Shown: positions 23,036-34,843, counted from the first letter of the stretch. The stretch: DNA of 64,000 nucleotides from Solea solea (GCF_958295425.1 NC_081147.1:4237290-4301289), one strand, 5' to 3'. Translations and numbers: made by a program. Notes: generated by a model not told the origin, from the sequence alone.

Positions 23036-23583
23036 AAAGGCCACTCCTACAGTGGGCCGCTCCTCTGAGAGCTAACCTTTGCTTGTAGACAAAATCAGAA
23101 ACTCAGTCCGACAGCCTGAGGTAGAACTCCCTGGGAAAGTACACGTACTGATATGGAAGCTTGTGGCAGGGAGCTTGTTATGGTGTGAGCCACTTCCACA
23201 GATACAACTAAAACTCGCTTGAGCTGCAGAGTGGAAAAAAATAGAAAGAGCCATTTGATCATAGACTCACAAAAAAATCCAAAACATACATGCAGACATA
23301 TCTAAGGGTGTCAATTTCGAACAAATGACCCATAATTTGTTCAAATAAATTCTAACACCCCCATGTGCTCCCTCTGCTGGGCTCTTAGGGGTACTGCTTA
23401 CATAGGCAGCGTTTGCATTTCGATCAGGTAATTGCAGTTTGAACTTTACCTCCCATGTTTGACTTAAAGCCCAGCCCTATAAGGGGCAGTGGTCAAACAC
23501 TTTTGAGTGGCACACATTTCAGTTTCAGCAAGAAAGCATAGACTTAAGCAGATGTAGGTTTTGTTAGGTGAGCCCTTTTTTAA

Positions 23584-24689
23584 AGGAGACATATGATACC
23601 CTATTGACCCAAGTTAAAATAGTTCCCTGGTGTCCTAATGAACATGTCTGTGACATGCTTTGGTCAAAATACCATAAGGATGAAGCACCATAGCAGTTCA
23701 ATAACCCTGCCAAAACCACCCCTTTCAGAACGCTCAGTTTTGTGCATGGTCCCTTTATATACAAATGAGACACAGGCAAACACACACCCACTTCTTCCAG
23801 GGGGTTTCTGATTTGTCCTTTTTACAGCGCTCACTCGCTCAACTCCTGTTCCCTCCGCTCCATTCCTCTCCCCCTCCCTCCACTAGTTCTCTGACAATAT
23901 CAACATGGCAGCGTGTGTGGAAAACAGCAAGAGTGCCGTCACAGGAAGAGACGTCCGACACAAGGATCAAGCCGAACAGTGCCAAACTGTAAATCAGTTA
24001 AAAACACTTAGGGACAGCACCGCTGATCGCCAGCGGCGAGCTGGATAAACTGCCGCTGTATGTGACTGTATCAGAGTCTGTGCTCCGGTCATGGAGGACG
24101 TACTGAACAAATATTTTGAATTAGGACGTGTCAGAATGGTCAGTTATGAGCTCTATGTGACCTTTTCTTAAAAATGTGTGTGTTTGTACGTCGGTGAAAT
24201 ACGGTCACTGACTAAATACGGTGACCGCTGGCCGCAGTCTGATGCGAACACACAAACACACATTTGCTGACTTTATCCGGCACATTAGCTTCATATATAA
24301 AATCCTTTGAGGCTGGAAGTTTGTGTAAAACACTGTGCTCCACTGTGCAGCCACGAACAGCATACTTGTCCCTCCGCGTTGACATAATATCGCTCTTCCT
24401 CCCTCGCCTGCACTCTCGCATTTTATAGGGCCAAGGAGGAGCTAAGGTGGAGCTCTCGAGGTAAACTTACTGGTGGGGTGGTAACATTCGCGGTGAAATG
24501 CGCATGCTGCCGTCATAAGCACAGGGAATTCAACATTGCATGTTTTATCGCCTATACTTACACTAAGGGCGACCACGAAAAAAGGACAGAGTATTCTTTT
24601 TCCACACTTTGGCGACTGGTAGGGCCTCCAGAGTCCCAAATATAAGTATTGAAATGGTTAAAAAGTTGATTTTGCATAATATGTCCCCT
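23584..24689. mobile_element. TTAA-flanked DNA transposon, non-autonomous, 1106 bp
   Basis: The left end AGGAGACATATGAT (23584-23597) and the right end ATAATATGTCCCCT (24676-24689) are inverted repeats with 2 mismatches in 14. Each is flanked directly by TTAA (23580-23583 and 24690-24693). A TTAA duplication is used by the piggyBac and Kolobok superfamilies. A TA duplication of the Tc1/mariner type cannot be formally excluded because TA lies inside TTAA. The same terminus, AAGGGGACATATTATG, is familiar from many teleost genomes. No transposase frame is visible inside; the central part is relatively GC-rich. It is probably moved in trans. Confidence 0.75.
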
Positions 24690-24887
24690 TTAAGAGAGCA
24701 TACATGTCTCATGCTGGTTCCAAGAGCAATAAGGATTGTCATAACCACACTTTATTCATCAAATATGTTCAATGCAGTTCATCTGCTTCCTTCAAGACCA
24801 TATCAGCCGATAAAATGTAGCTACATCCTGGCCCATTCCAGGTTGTTGAACAGCAGTAACAAAGGCTCCATCCATCTCCATCCCTCT

Positions 24888-25165
24888 TTGGATACCTTCT
24901 ATAATGTGGAGTTTGACTTGTTTTATACTACAGTTTTGCCATTCACCCATTCACTCACACTTTCATACAGCGCATCTATGTGCAGCGCATTTTCTATCAC
25001 ACATCTTTCCCATTCGCATGCTGCTGGCACAGCCGTCAGGCGCAATGTGGGGTTAAGTGTCTTGCCCAAGGACACATCGGCATGTAGACTAGCGGAGCCA
25101 GGAATCAAACCCACAACCTTTGAAGTGAAAGACAGCTCGCTCTACCATTGAGCTACCGTCGCCCG
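24888..25165 (-). mobile_element. tRNA-derived SINE, minus strand
   Basis: Read on the minus strand, the head begins GGGCGACGGTAGCTCAATGG. It contains an A box TAGCTCAATGGTAGAGC (25155-25139) and a B box GGGTTTGATTCC (25112-25101), spaced as in a tRNA. The body follows with ATGTGTCCTTGGGCAAGACA, then TTAACCCCACATTGCGCC, and ends with TGAATGGGTGAATGGC near 24938 and a degenerate tail. A partial, more decayed copy of the same family lies at 48339-48470. It is a polymerase III-derived retroposon and not a functional tRNA, because the 3' half of the acceptor stem does not pair. Confidence 0.85.
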
Positions 25166-26205
25166 ACTATGCTAATTACAGGTTCATTTAAATATGTACA
25201 ACATCTCACATACAGAGCCACAATAACAACAAAAAACAAACCATTCATACTTATGTACTTTATAGTACACTCTTATTTTAATGATGGAAATATTCAGGGG
25301 ATATAACAATAACAGGGTTGCTATCAAGAGATGATGAGTAATCACAAGTCCCAAGCCAAAACCTGATTTAAAGCCTTTAAAGCAGCATTTGAATCACTTG
25401 GTCTCTTGAAAACTCATTAAATCAAATCAGTAATATGACCTCTTCTTCTTCACTGAGGCTTCCTGTACTTGGGCTGAGTGTATATTATCTGGTTCCAGTA
25501 AAAATGGCACCACTGAAACCTAACATATTTCCAAAAAACCTTTGCCCTGTGGCATCATTCATGCCACCTCACTGTTTTCCTCTGCAGACTCTCCACAGAC
25601 TAATAGAACAATAAAAGGTCAACATCAGCCCGCTCTGCAAACTAATCACCGTCAGGCAGAGACATTTTGAAGGACAGTGGCTCAGTTAAAAAATGAAGAC
25701 AGCACTGCCCCCTCCACACTTTACAAAGATTAATTGTGTCACACAAAAATGGTACATTTAGCCATATTTCTTACAGTTTTGAAATATACAACATATACAA
25801 CAGGGTAATTTGCAAGCCACTGAGCTTGTTAATATATAAAATGCAAATATAAATGCACATCCTGCTGATGCTGAGGGTTACTCAAGGTTACTCATGTGAC
25901 TCAGGAAATGCATATTCCCATGACAGTATCATATTGTGAGATTTTGATACTGTTACATCCCTACTTATCATGTGTGTGAATGAAAAGTAATGTATTCCAA
26001 GCACCTCACACATCAAGTGTGATGTTTTCTCAAGTCCTCAGGAAGAAGTGTTTTAATTATTCCCCAAGTAAAAACTAAAACACTGGGTGAGGCCTCCCCG
26101 AGTGCAGCAGAGAAACATTTTTGATCTGTCATGAAATTACTATATACCCTTTAGCCTATTAGTCTATTTTACTGTGCCAATTCCTTTATCATGTCTTATC
26201 CTTTG
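25166..26205. other. No gene recognised
   Basis: Unique-looking AT-rich sequence without motifs that I can support. Confidence 0.4.
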
Positions 26206-26209
26206 CTGC

Positions 26210-26505
26210 TTACAGCATTATTTATTTACTTATTTACATTTTCATATCTATTTAATTTTATGAGTTACTATTTTTAATTTTCTTTTTAAGTGTATTAGTA
26301 TTTTAGTCTCCAGTGTTTTCATTTGCGGCTGTCCATGATCACGTTTCCTCACTTCTTTAGTTCTTCTTTTCCTCTCTTCTTCACTTTCCCATTACCGTTT
26401 TATTCAATCACACCAAATTTTCCTCAGTGATGTGTCTTATATCCTATGAAGCACTTGGAGTTGCATTGCCTTGTATGAAAAGTGCTATATAATAAAGTCT
26501 GACAT
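26210..26505 (+). repeat. Retroposon 3'-end fragment (GCTATATAATAAA tail)
   Basis: The end GAAGCACTTGGAGTTGCATT followed by GTATGAAAAGTGCTATATAA and TAAAG is a recurrent fish LINE/SINE 3' terminus (consensus like AAGCACTTTGAG...TGAAAAGTGCTATATAAATAAA). The preceding T-rich 200 bases may be the 3'-untranslated part of the same insertion. The left boundary is unclear. Confidence 0.5.
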
Positions 26506-26721
26506 TAGACTGTATGTGGAAATCTAAGTAAATGTTCACCGACGTGCTTTGAGTGAGTTTCATTCAGGAGCAGTCATTTTCTTTTGGCTCTGTTATTGGC
26601 AAAAAGCAATATTTGCTTTCACTTTAATCCAGAATATAACATTAAATGTGGCTTATTGGCAGAAATGTAATATACTACCGATGGGTCTGAGTGTATAGTC
26701 TCTAAAAGCCATTTTATATGT

Positions 26722-27566
26722 AGGGGAGACCGGGGATGATTGTAACATTTTTGACATTTCTGTATCTTTGATGGAGTACTATTAAGCCAGTGCATCCAAA
26801 ATCTCATAGGAACTAGTTCCACATGTCTGATATTAAATGGTGTAGCTGTTATATCTGCAACACAAACAGAACATGCATGGTTTAGTCTTTCATTTCAAGG
26901 AGAGAAATGTTATAATTTAACCCATAGTATGGGTTAGTTGGCACAATATCGGGGATGAAATGAAACTTAACATGAATTAAGGACGAAAAAAGAAGAAAAA
27001 TGTTTTTTTATTTAACACGTCAATGATAAAATGTAATTACAATTGGTGTGTCTGCAACAAAAACTGAATAGAAAGTGCAAATGTGCACCAGCTTCAACAA
27101 TGTTATATTTAATATCCGAAATATTTCCCCATACATTATATTTTACACTGCCACAAATATAAAGTTTATAGAGTAACTAAACCCCTAAACCACTTTTTTC
27201 AGGTTAAAACTGGTGTATATGGTTATCTAGTAATATTATTCAGTGAAGCCCCAAAAGAACCCCCAAAAAAACTAGTCTGCAGCTGTGTGGAAGTGGGCGG
27301 AGACGGCAGCAGTGTAAATTGGCAGAGCTGTGCGAACCTGTGTGCAGTCTGCCCAGCAACAGTGAATACTATTTTTTGATTGGCTAATTCAACACAGCTG
27401 TATGAATGAAGAAGGCAGCGCAATCTGTCTTTGCATCATCGATTTATAGATTATTCATTTATGTGCAGTGACTTTTATCACTTATCAGTGTGAGAAATGC
27501 CACATAAATGAATACAAAAAAAACGTATTTGATGTTTTGCTTCACAGTGAATCCCCGGTCTCACCT
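26722..27566. mobile_element. Inverted-repeat DNA element with GAGACCGGGGAT ends, possibly composite
   Basis: AGGGGAGACCGGGGAT (26722-26737) and ATCCCCGGTCTCACCT (27551-27566) are reverse complements at 15 of 16 positions. The left half (GATTGTAACATTTTTGACAT and onwards) is like a common fish element with GGGGAGACCGGGG-type ends. The right half, from about 27165 (GAGTAACTAAACCCCTAAAC), resembles the start of a different fish MITE. One element may therefore have inserted into the other, or the inner sequence may be native to a longer element. No transposase frame was seen. Target duplications could not be assigned. Confidence 0.6.
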
Positions 27567-27855
27567 GCTTAAGGTAAAGCCTTGCTTTACAGAGGACGCC
27601 ATTTTGTGCCACCATGTTTCTGAAGCATGTGTCTGGCATTTTAATGTGCAAGCTTACTACACACGAAGAGTAAATGCTCTGCCCACGTAACCCAAATGCA
27701 TGAAGTAACGACGAAGAAGAAGATGAAGGATGAAGGAAACAGCAGAAAGAGTGGGTGAAAAAGAGTGTTTAAAAAGAGTAAAAGAGTGTTTACATCCTTT
27801 CCAGTATGTCACAGTCACCATAGTTAATTCTTACACACTGGACATTTAAAGAACA
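27567..27855. mobile_element. MITE fragment ending ACACTGGACATTTAAA
   Basis: The segment contains GGACGCCATTTTGTGCCACC then ATGTTTCTGAAGC (27595-27627) and ends TTCTTACACACTGGACATTT (27828-27847) then AAAG. This matches the right end of a teleost MITE whose termini read TTAAAGGTCCAGTGTGTAAG. The matching left terminus was not found in the window, so it is truncated or interrupted by the neighbouring element. Confidence 0.5.
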
Positions 27856-30800
27856 ATTTTACCTAGTTTTACAAGGACAAAATAAATGGCTAAATTCAAA
27901 ATGAAAATGAATAAGAGATTTCTATTTAGATGTGGTGAGGCACTGCTTGCCCTGTCTCCCCTGATGGCACATTAATATCAGCAATGAAGACAAAGATGTC
28001 ATCATCACTCCTCAAGGTGCAGCCGGGCAGTCTCCATATTGAGTAAAAATTAATTGTGTAATAATAATAATAATGTATCCCACTGCTTCAGAAGGGCACT
28101 TCAGTAAAAAGGGCGCAGGGGCAGCATCCAAAGCCAGTTTGACCACAATGATTTGTACTCTGATCCATAGCTCGCCTGTGCTTCTTCATTTACAAGTAGA
28201 TGGGTCATCAGCCTCTTCTGCCTTCACTGCATCAGTCAGCCAGAGGCCTGATGGGGCTCGGGGACAGTAATTCACATGAAAGCCAGTGAATGAATGAATA
28301 ACCCATCTTCCTCATCATGACCTCTAGCTTGTTTTCAGATTCAGTTCATTACAGCTTATGTTTTGGTCCCACTCACCGATCCCCCGCTGCCACTGAAAGC
28401 AATACTGACCACTGACCATTTCAGCTGCTGATTGATTTTCAGGATGCCCGGGGACAGGGAAGACACGAGAAGACTGATGACTCAATCTCCATAATAACCA
28501 CAGCCTGGTTTGATTTGCTTTCATTTCAGTCAGCATCTCCACTGCCAAGTCAATGGGTTTTTTGAGAAAAAAAAAACAAAACACATGAAGCAGGTTTGTC
28601 ACGTGTAAATGAATGTCGTGTCAAATGCAAATGAACTTCAGGGTCCAACCAAATAACTGTAATAAATAGAGTGGTAATGTCTGTTTGACAGAAATCAGTC
28701 CTGCATGATTTCATTTTGTAGGTCATTTCAATTAAGATGATTGGGGATGAGATTTGATTTGTAGATTCCTTGAGGGAGAAAGAGAGCTGTAAAACCACAG
28801 ACCATGTGCATAGATCTTGGTTTTGTTAACATATATGTGTCCTACTACACACATCTGCTATAAGATCGATCTGCCCATTACCAGAGGAAACGAAATGAGC
28901 AGATGAAGAAAGAGAAAAGATAGATTAAATCTCCAACACAGTGACCTAAAGGGTCAAACCAGTGACCTCAATAGAGCCGAACAGCTAACCCCATTGCTCA
29001 TTTAGATGGATTTGACTCAGACGCTTTAGGTTTCAAGTCGTACAGAGTAGATATGTGTGGTCAAGTATGCTAGCTTATGGTCTGGCCTTAAAACCTGTAA
29101 ACAATTGATTATAAAGCCTAATGGACCGAAGAGACAATAATTGACAACGTGCTGGATAAAGGGCCTATAAACATCAGCTGAACCCTGTGGGTCAACCCAC
29201 ACAGTGTAACACAGGTCATTTGAACACAACTGCTGATTGTCACGGCAAATCTGGAAGGGCAGCAAAACAGAACATTGTCTTGAAAGAAAAAAGGAAATCA
29301 GGCAAGAGCTGGCCCTATTCCATTGTTCGGCAAACATGCGGCGATCTCATTTCATGCCGCACATGGCACAAGTCTGTCGACAGCAGGGCACAGTGAAAGG
29401 AGATGTTCCCTTGCTGAGAAGTTAGAGGTCACCTGCAGCTTTTCATCTAACAGCTCACCGTGGCTGCTCCTGACGGTTCCAACATTGCCCACTGTGAGGG
29501 AAATGCATAGCCTTCAGTCATTATTTAGCATTACTAAATATTATTTATTACAAAGTCCAGTTGTTAGGACAGCTATTCTGTTCATTCCTTGCTTGTTCAT
29601 TATCCAAAATGGAGCCAAGAGCATATTATTCCAGAGCGAGTTTGTGTCTTCCTGCTTCTAATGAAATGTTAAAGGTCCTTCAGAATTGGAGGTAGCTCCA
29701 CCTGAAAGAGGCTCCATTGCCTCATACAGGCAATGTAAAAGTGTTCAATAAAAGGTAAATTTGTGTTCTGCCAGTTTAATACTTCTTTTATGAAGTTACA
29801 GCAGAATGAAACGTTTGGTTTGCATTCTTCACAAATGAATACAACACTGAATACAACAGTATAATTGCTGCTGCACATATTTTAATACTTTATAATCAGT
29901 GGGCCATGGAATTAATCTGTGTTCTTGATTCAGTGAATGCCAGTGATTTAACATTACAAAAGGGCGTTCCATTTAAACCAATTATTCTGTGATTAATTGT
30001 AGTTTTGAGCAGTTGAAAGAAAGGTTTGACCATGTAAAATTAAACATAGACAGCGTACATTTGTGTCCAACATTCGGAAACAGAACAGTACAGACACAAA
30101 ATAATGTCACTTTGGTTTATCTGTGTGAGATGGAAGTTCCAAATCTGCACAGTTTCCGTGAGATGTGACATAGATATTTCAGTTTAAATCAAACATTATG
30201 AATGTGTTAAGGCAAACTGACTTGATATTAAAGGGGGTGTATCTAAATATGTGGTTACTGCAATCCAAATTCTATAGATTCAGGAACACGGAACCAAAGA
30301 GCTGCACTGAGGTCATCTACATACAGTACATAGCTGTCCCAACATCCTATTGGGTTAATTTTCATCTATCAGCATCAGATAGCGATCAGAGGCGACAACA
30401 ACGTCAATAAGCTGTAAAAACATACATACAGTATAATTGATATCCATCCAATAATATGTAAGAGAGAGAGCAAGCGCTAAGCTTGACTAAAGCTTTCTGT
30501 TTTCCTATACGCTAGGAAACATCTACAGACATCTACATTTTAACTCATCTCCACTCCAGACTCGAGTGCTGAAGTGCTACACAGTATTGGGTGGGTGGTG
30601 CATCAGATCAAAATACCACAATGCAAATGGTATTTAAACTAAATATACTAGCTGCACCACTTTTTTCAGTAAAGTTAGTGTTTCAAATGTTTTTTTTTTC
30701 CAATGACACATCATTGTCATTGTCATTTCATTTGAAAGCGGTCTTGCCTATAACTATTGCTTCAACTGGATAATAACATCCATAATATCTTCAATCAAGA

Positions 30801-31020
30801 GTTTTTAAAACCATAAGGTTTTCCTTTTCTCCGTAGTTCTCTTTATGGATAAGACCGTGATCAAGGTTCCACAACCCGACAATGTTACTATGATTTTAAA
30901 ATTAAACTGCACTCAGAGTGGCGCTTCACGTCCGTCCTTTATGTATGCATATGGCCCTACAAGCACCTTCTCGATGACACCTGATCCAGACAGCTCATCC
31001 ATTCCAATATGCATTTCCAT
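27856..31020. other. No gene recognised; some enhancer-like texture
   Basis: About 3 kb of largely unique DNA. An (ATA)n run lies at about 28060-28074. The repeat-free stretch 29290-29490 has a higher GC content and looks enhancer-like. No coding region could be supported. Confidence 0.4.
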
Positions 31021-31039
31021 CTTTTCTACTTTAACTTCA

Positions 31040-31290
31040 GTCCAAGCCTGAGCCTGCAAGTGCTCTCTGAATTGAGAAAAAAGACAAGAGGGCAACCAAT
31101 AAGCTGGCCGGGCTCTGCCTGTATAATAAAAGGACAGAACCTTAGCACTAATTGGTTTTCATTTTGATCTCGGCAGCCTTTGAATAAAACTCCGACCCCT
31201 CCGGGTAATAGAATGGCCCTGACCACTTTAATTACCCACCACAGTGGAGAGAGAACGCAAGAGAAAAGGTGACAGAGAGAACGGGGTTGA
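31040..31290. promoter_or_regulatory. Candidate conserved non-coding element (by texture only)
   Basis: A repeat-free block with CACTAATTGGTTTTCATTTT and CCACTTTAATTACCCACCA, holding homeodomain-type ATTA cores. The minus-strand open frame across 31026-31490 has no recognisable domain and is probably chance. Confidence 0.2.
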
Positions 31291-31489
31291 GAGGTGGAAT
31301 AAAAGAAAATATGATGGAATGATGGGAGAAAAATCCAGTAGCTAGAGGCTGAGAGTGCAACAGAAATAAAGAAATAGAGTGGGTTTTCTGCTGGAGGTGA
31401 ACGAATTTGACCAGTGTGTATGGCCATGACCCTTGCTTTCAGTGTGTGGCATGGCCCAAATGATGATAAAGTCACTATGCTTACAAGCA

Positions 31490-32160
31490 CAAAAAGTAAA
31501 AGTAGCTCAACTATACAGTTCTCATCTTGTTTTTTCCAGGCTCTCTAAACTTTGTAAACCACTCTTTCCCTAGACCAAACTCCACGGAAGAAATCACCAA
31601 TTGTACAACATGACACACAGGAGTTGTTGATCCACTACTGCTTCGATCAGGAAGTGCACATATGTTATTTTGGGACTTTTCGGTGAGTTTGTTTCCTGCA
31701 CGTGTGTCAACACCTCATGCAACTGCACGTCAGAAATCCTGAATTATCACTTTTTTAGTTTAGACAGAGCACTGAAATCAGACCATTCATGAGTAATAAA
31801 CACTGGCTTATTTTAATAAGATCTCCCTCAGAGAGCACGTCCTTTTCTACCAAACTTAACCCTTTGCTTTAAACGGTCAAATCCTCAAGTCAAGCTCCTC
31901 CAATTAAAGTGTGTGTTATGGAGCTCATGCTGCTTATCTCACTTCCATTTCTTTGTCACGGTTGTCAACATTAATTAGTATGTCGGTAACAAGTGTGGTG
32001 ATGTTTTCGGATTACAAATTTCTATTAAATATTAAAGTTTATGCAGTCTATTAATGAAAAGCATTACAGGGGAGATGAACAGCATGAACACACCGTAAAT
32101 ACCCCAATAAAGCCATTTCATAATGACATTATATTATTACCTATGATGACCTTTGTTTGT
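31490..32160. other. No gene recognised
   Basis: AT-rich unique-looking DNA. Confidence 0.4.
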
Positions 32161-32212
32161 TTATTATTATTATTATGATTATTATTATTAATAATAATAA
32201 TAATAATAATAT
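32161..32212. repeat. (TTA)n/(TAA)n palindromic microsatellite
   Basis: A TTA run switches to an AAT run. The central 24 bases (32178-32201) form a perfect palindrome around 32189/32190. It is likely unstable and could extrude a cruciform. Confidence 0.9.
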
Positions 32213-32499
32213 TTTTTTTTCTAATTTAGGCTGTGTATGTGGTACTATGCAGGACTTTCTGATCTTTTGATCTTTTTGATTTATTCATGACTTGTATATA
32301 ACATGATGGAGACTCAATTCAGAAAACGGGGTAAAAACAGAAAAAAAAAACTCTCTCCTATAAACAATTGCTATTGAACCTTCACCGCACATTAGGCATG
32401 GGACAATATGAACATTTCTTATCATGATTATTCTTAATTAAAAAAAACAATTGCAATTAACACATTTATTGTAATAATACTTATATACAAATACAAGAA

Positions 32500-33168
32500 C
32501 CTTAAAATCAGACTGTCTGTATGGTGTTCACCAAAAGGCCAATTGAACTCAAACGATCAAACATTTTTCTTGAAGGAGTTAAACTTGACTTGGTCAAAGA
32601 GTTTAAATACCTTGGTCTAACTCTGGACCCAACATTAACTTTTGAAAACCATATCAAACGACTCAAAAAAACCGTAAGCTATAAACTACAAAACTTTAAA
32701 CAAGACCTTTTTTGTCCCTCTATGCTGCTAAAATGTTTTTGCACTCGTTGATTCTCTCGCACATTGAATACTGTGTAACTTCCTGGTCACTTGCTGCTTG
32801 CACAATGCTCAAACCCATTGAATCACTTTTTAAAAAAGCCATAAAAATCCTTGACAAAAAAATCATATAGTTTCTACCATTGCATTACTTTAGATAAATA
32901 CAAATTCCTTAATTTTAATAACTTTGTGCATTTCAAAAATGCTTGCTTAATGTTCAGGGTTTTACATGGATTGGCCCCTCCTCCCCTGACCAACTTTGTC
33001 AATGGAATGGCCACCAGGGCTGTAAATTCGCGGAGACTGCAAGGTGTCAGGGACTACAGACGTAAATTAGCATTGTTGCTATAATCTGGCATATTTACAT
33101 CCTCAATTGTTGAAGACGTTCATCAATATGCATTGTCCCTATCAAATAAACAAATAAATAAAATTTCT
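32500..33168 (+). pseudogene. 5'-truncated LINE: C-terminal part of reverse transcriptase
   Basis: Three consecutive frames encode parts of one protein: 32521-32751 (with KEFKYLGLTLDPTLTFENHI), 32724-32870 (with LSHIEYCVTSWS, LKPIESLFKKA and KILDKK) and 32851-33084 (with FKNACLMFRVLHGLAPPPL). The order and motifs are those of the region after the catalytic YADD box in jockey/CR1/L2-type LINEs of fish. The catalytic box lies upstream of the truncation and is absent. At least two frameshifts and one stop separate the parts. The 3' end is an A-rich tail of CAAATAAA units (about 33140-33165). The exact clade is not resolved. Confidence 0.85.
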
Positions 33169-33735
33169 GAGGTCCTGGAATGACTGGAAAAAGCAGAAAG
33201 CATTGTGTTTGCGACATTTTTATCAATCAAGATTATCACGACGGTGGAAATTCACCACTATCAACTTACTTTAAGTGCTTATTATGTATTAAGTGCTTTT
33301 TGTAACATGCAATACTATATTGTGTTGTCCCTTCCCTCCCGTACATAGTGGTACACACCCGTGTGCTTCTTTGTATGTACAGAGTGTACACTTTACATTT
33401 GCATTTCATCACTAGCATACGTGTACTGTATATTAGCCTTGGATGCAGTGGAAATTGGTGGCTTTAAGGCAAGGTCAATAGGCCATCGTGACTGCCTGGA
33501 TGTCTACTCTCTTAGATTGGGAGCAATAGATCATTTCAGGGAGAGAGAGCATGAGCGAGGGAGCCAGAGCGAGTGCAGAGAGTGAATATTACATTTTGAT
33601 TTTGAGGTCAATAGGGCACTGCTCTAAGGTATTATCTTATCGGAGCACCTTAATCTAAACAAGAAAAAAATCGGGTTGTCTTGTGAGGAGCCATTGTTTA
33701 AGCTTGTAAGTTTCCTCCAGGTTCAAAGCCATGTT
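33169..33735. other. No gene recognised
   Basis: Unique-looking sequence with a GA-rich stretch at 33540-33580. Confidence 0.4.
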
Positions 33736-33738
33736 TAG

Positions 33739-34129
33739 GGTTCTGTCCACATGAAAAAGGGCCTAGAGGAATCTGCCAACAGTTTTGTTTTTGTTTGTTT
33801 GTTTGTTTTTATGGTATTGGCATCCATCCAGAATCTGTGTTTTGTAAGCCCTGAAACGCAATTTTTTTGAAAACCGGTCCCAGAGTGGGAAAATCCCATG
33901 CATTTTCACATAGACAACCAATGTTGCTTATGTTTTCTTTTCCGGTTGTGATGCTCCAGCGCTACAGCGCCACGTACAGGCCTGGCATATGTACTACAAC
34001 ATTTAGATTCATTTTGGTGGGTTTCGTGTGGATGAAGGTCTTAAAACCACGCTGTGTTTACGGAAACCCTTTTCAGAACAAAGAAAAAGGATTATTTACG
34101 TTTTGTTCCATTTTCATGTGGATAGGGCC
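33739..34129. mobile_element. 391-bp MITE with TCCACATGAAAA ends
   Basis: The left arm 33739-33760 and right arm 34108-34129 are imperfect inverted repeats, 18 of 22 positions matching around the core TCCACATGAAAA. The body contains GAAACGCAATTTTTTTGAAA and TCCGGTTGTGATGCTCC, as in a common teleost MITE group with GTCCACACGAAAAC-type ends. A (GTTT)n run sits at about 33784-33811. Target duplications are not certain. No coding capacity. Confidence 0.6.
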
Positions 34130-34805
34130 TTTGTGTTTAGACCAGTGTCAAATGAAATGTCTGATTAATGTCTGTTGCTACATGCTACAAAGAAAAATGA
34201 TCCCTGTGAGCCACTTTCAGCTGCAGTTTCCTTTTCTCCCTACATTTTTTGGCTTTTGAAGTGTCATTCAGCAGTTGAATGGCCACTAAGATCATGTTTG
34301 TAAATGACACTTCAAAGGGAGGCTGACCCTTCACCATATCCCTGCTTGTCCCAAATCAAAGCACAGAAAAATAAGTACTCACCAAAGAATAAAAACCCTT
34401 TCTGAACTTCTGCACACTTCAGATTGCTTACAAATGCTTACCAGGACTAACTTTTGAAAGGTTTTCTTGTGCCCGAGGCATCCCGGGTGTGCTCCACCTT
34501 TTCGTTAAAGTATAAACAAATTGGTAATTTGCATTTTTGCAGCATCATCTGTCAATCAGCCTCAAGAAAGCACAAAGAAGTCGGTCTAATCAGTTCTGCA
34601 ACACGGTGCTGTCAACTCTAATCTACCCCATGGTGATTTAAGGGGGAAAATAACCCAAATTTTGTTTGATCATCTATTGAGACTGATGTTCAACCAAATG
34701 CTCCATGTTGCTCTGATCTTTCACAGACCCACCCACTTATCTCTTAGAATAAACAGTGCGGTTGAATAAAGGTAAACACAACAATCTCCTTGAATTAATT
34801 CCTTT
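34130..34805. other. No gene recognised; lies just upstream of a candidate exon
   Basis: Repeat-poor sequence that becomes more complex toward 34550-34800. Confidence 0.4.
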
Positions 34806-34809
34806 ACAG

Positions 34810-34843
34810 TCATTACAGGACGCTGTAGATGAAGAGGAGACGA
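34810..34843 (+). CDS. Possible small coding exon (microexon-like)
   Basis: A good acceptor, TTAATTCCTTTACAG (34795-34809), is followed by a 34-base open segment and then the strong donor GTAAGTA (34844-34850). Read from its first base, the segment gives SLQDAVDEEET, an acidic peptide with normal codon usage. A second in-frame acceptor (TCATTACAG, ending 34818) would give a 25-base exon instead. Acceptor, open frame and consensus donor together are better than most chance occurrences, but 34 bases is too short to prove coding. Parent gene not recognised. Confidence 0.3.

Noticed and set aside
24609..25151. 180-codon plus-strand open frame, the longest in the window.
   Set aside because: It begins inside the TTAA-flanked transposon and ends inside the minus-strand SINE, so it crosses unrelated repeats and cannot be one gene.
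25092..25165. A tRNA gene on the minus strand.
   Set aside because: A and B boxes are present but the acceptor stem does not pair, and the sequence continues into a repeat body shared with another locus. It is a SINE head.
31026..31490. 154-codon minus-strand open frame.
   Set aside because: No domain, signal peptide or splice context; hydrophobic and serine-rich composition follows from a purine-rich plus strand.
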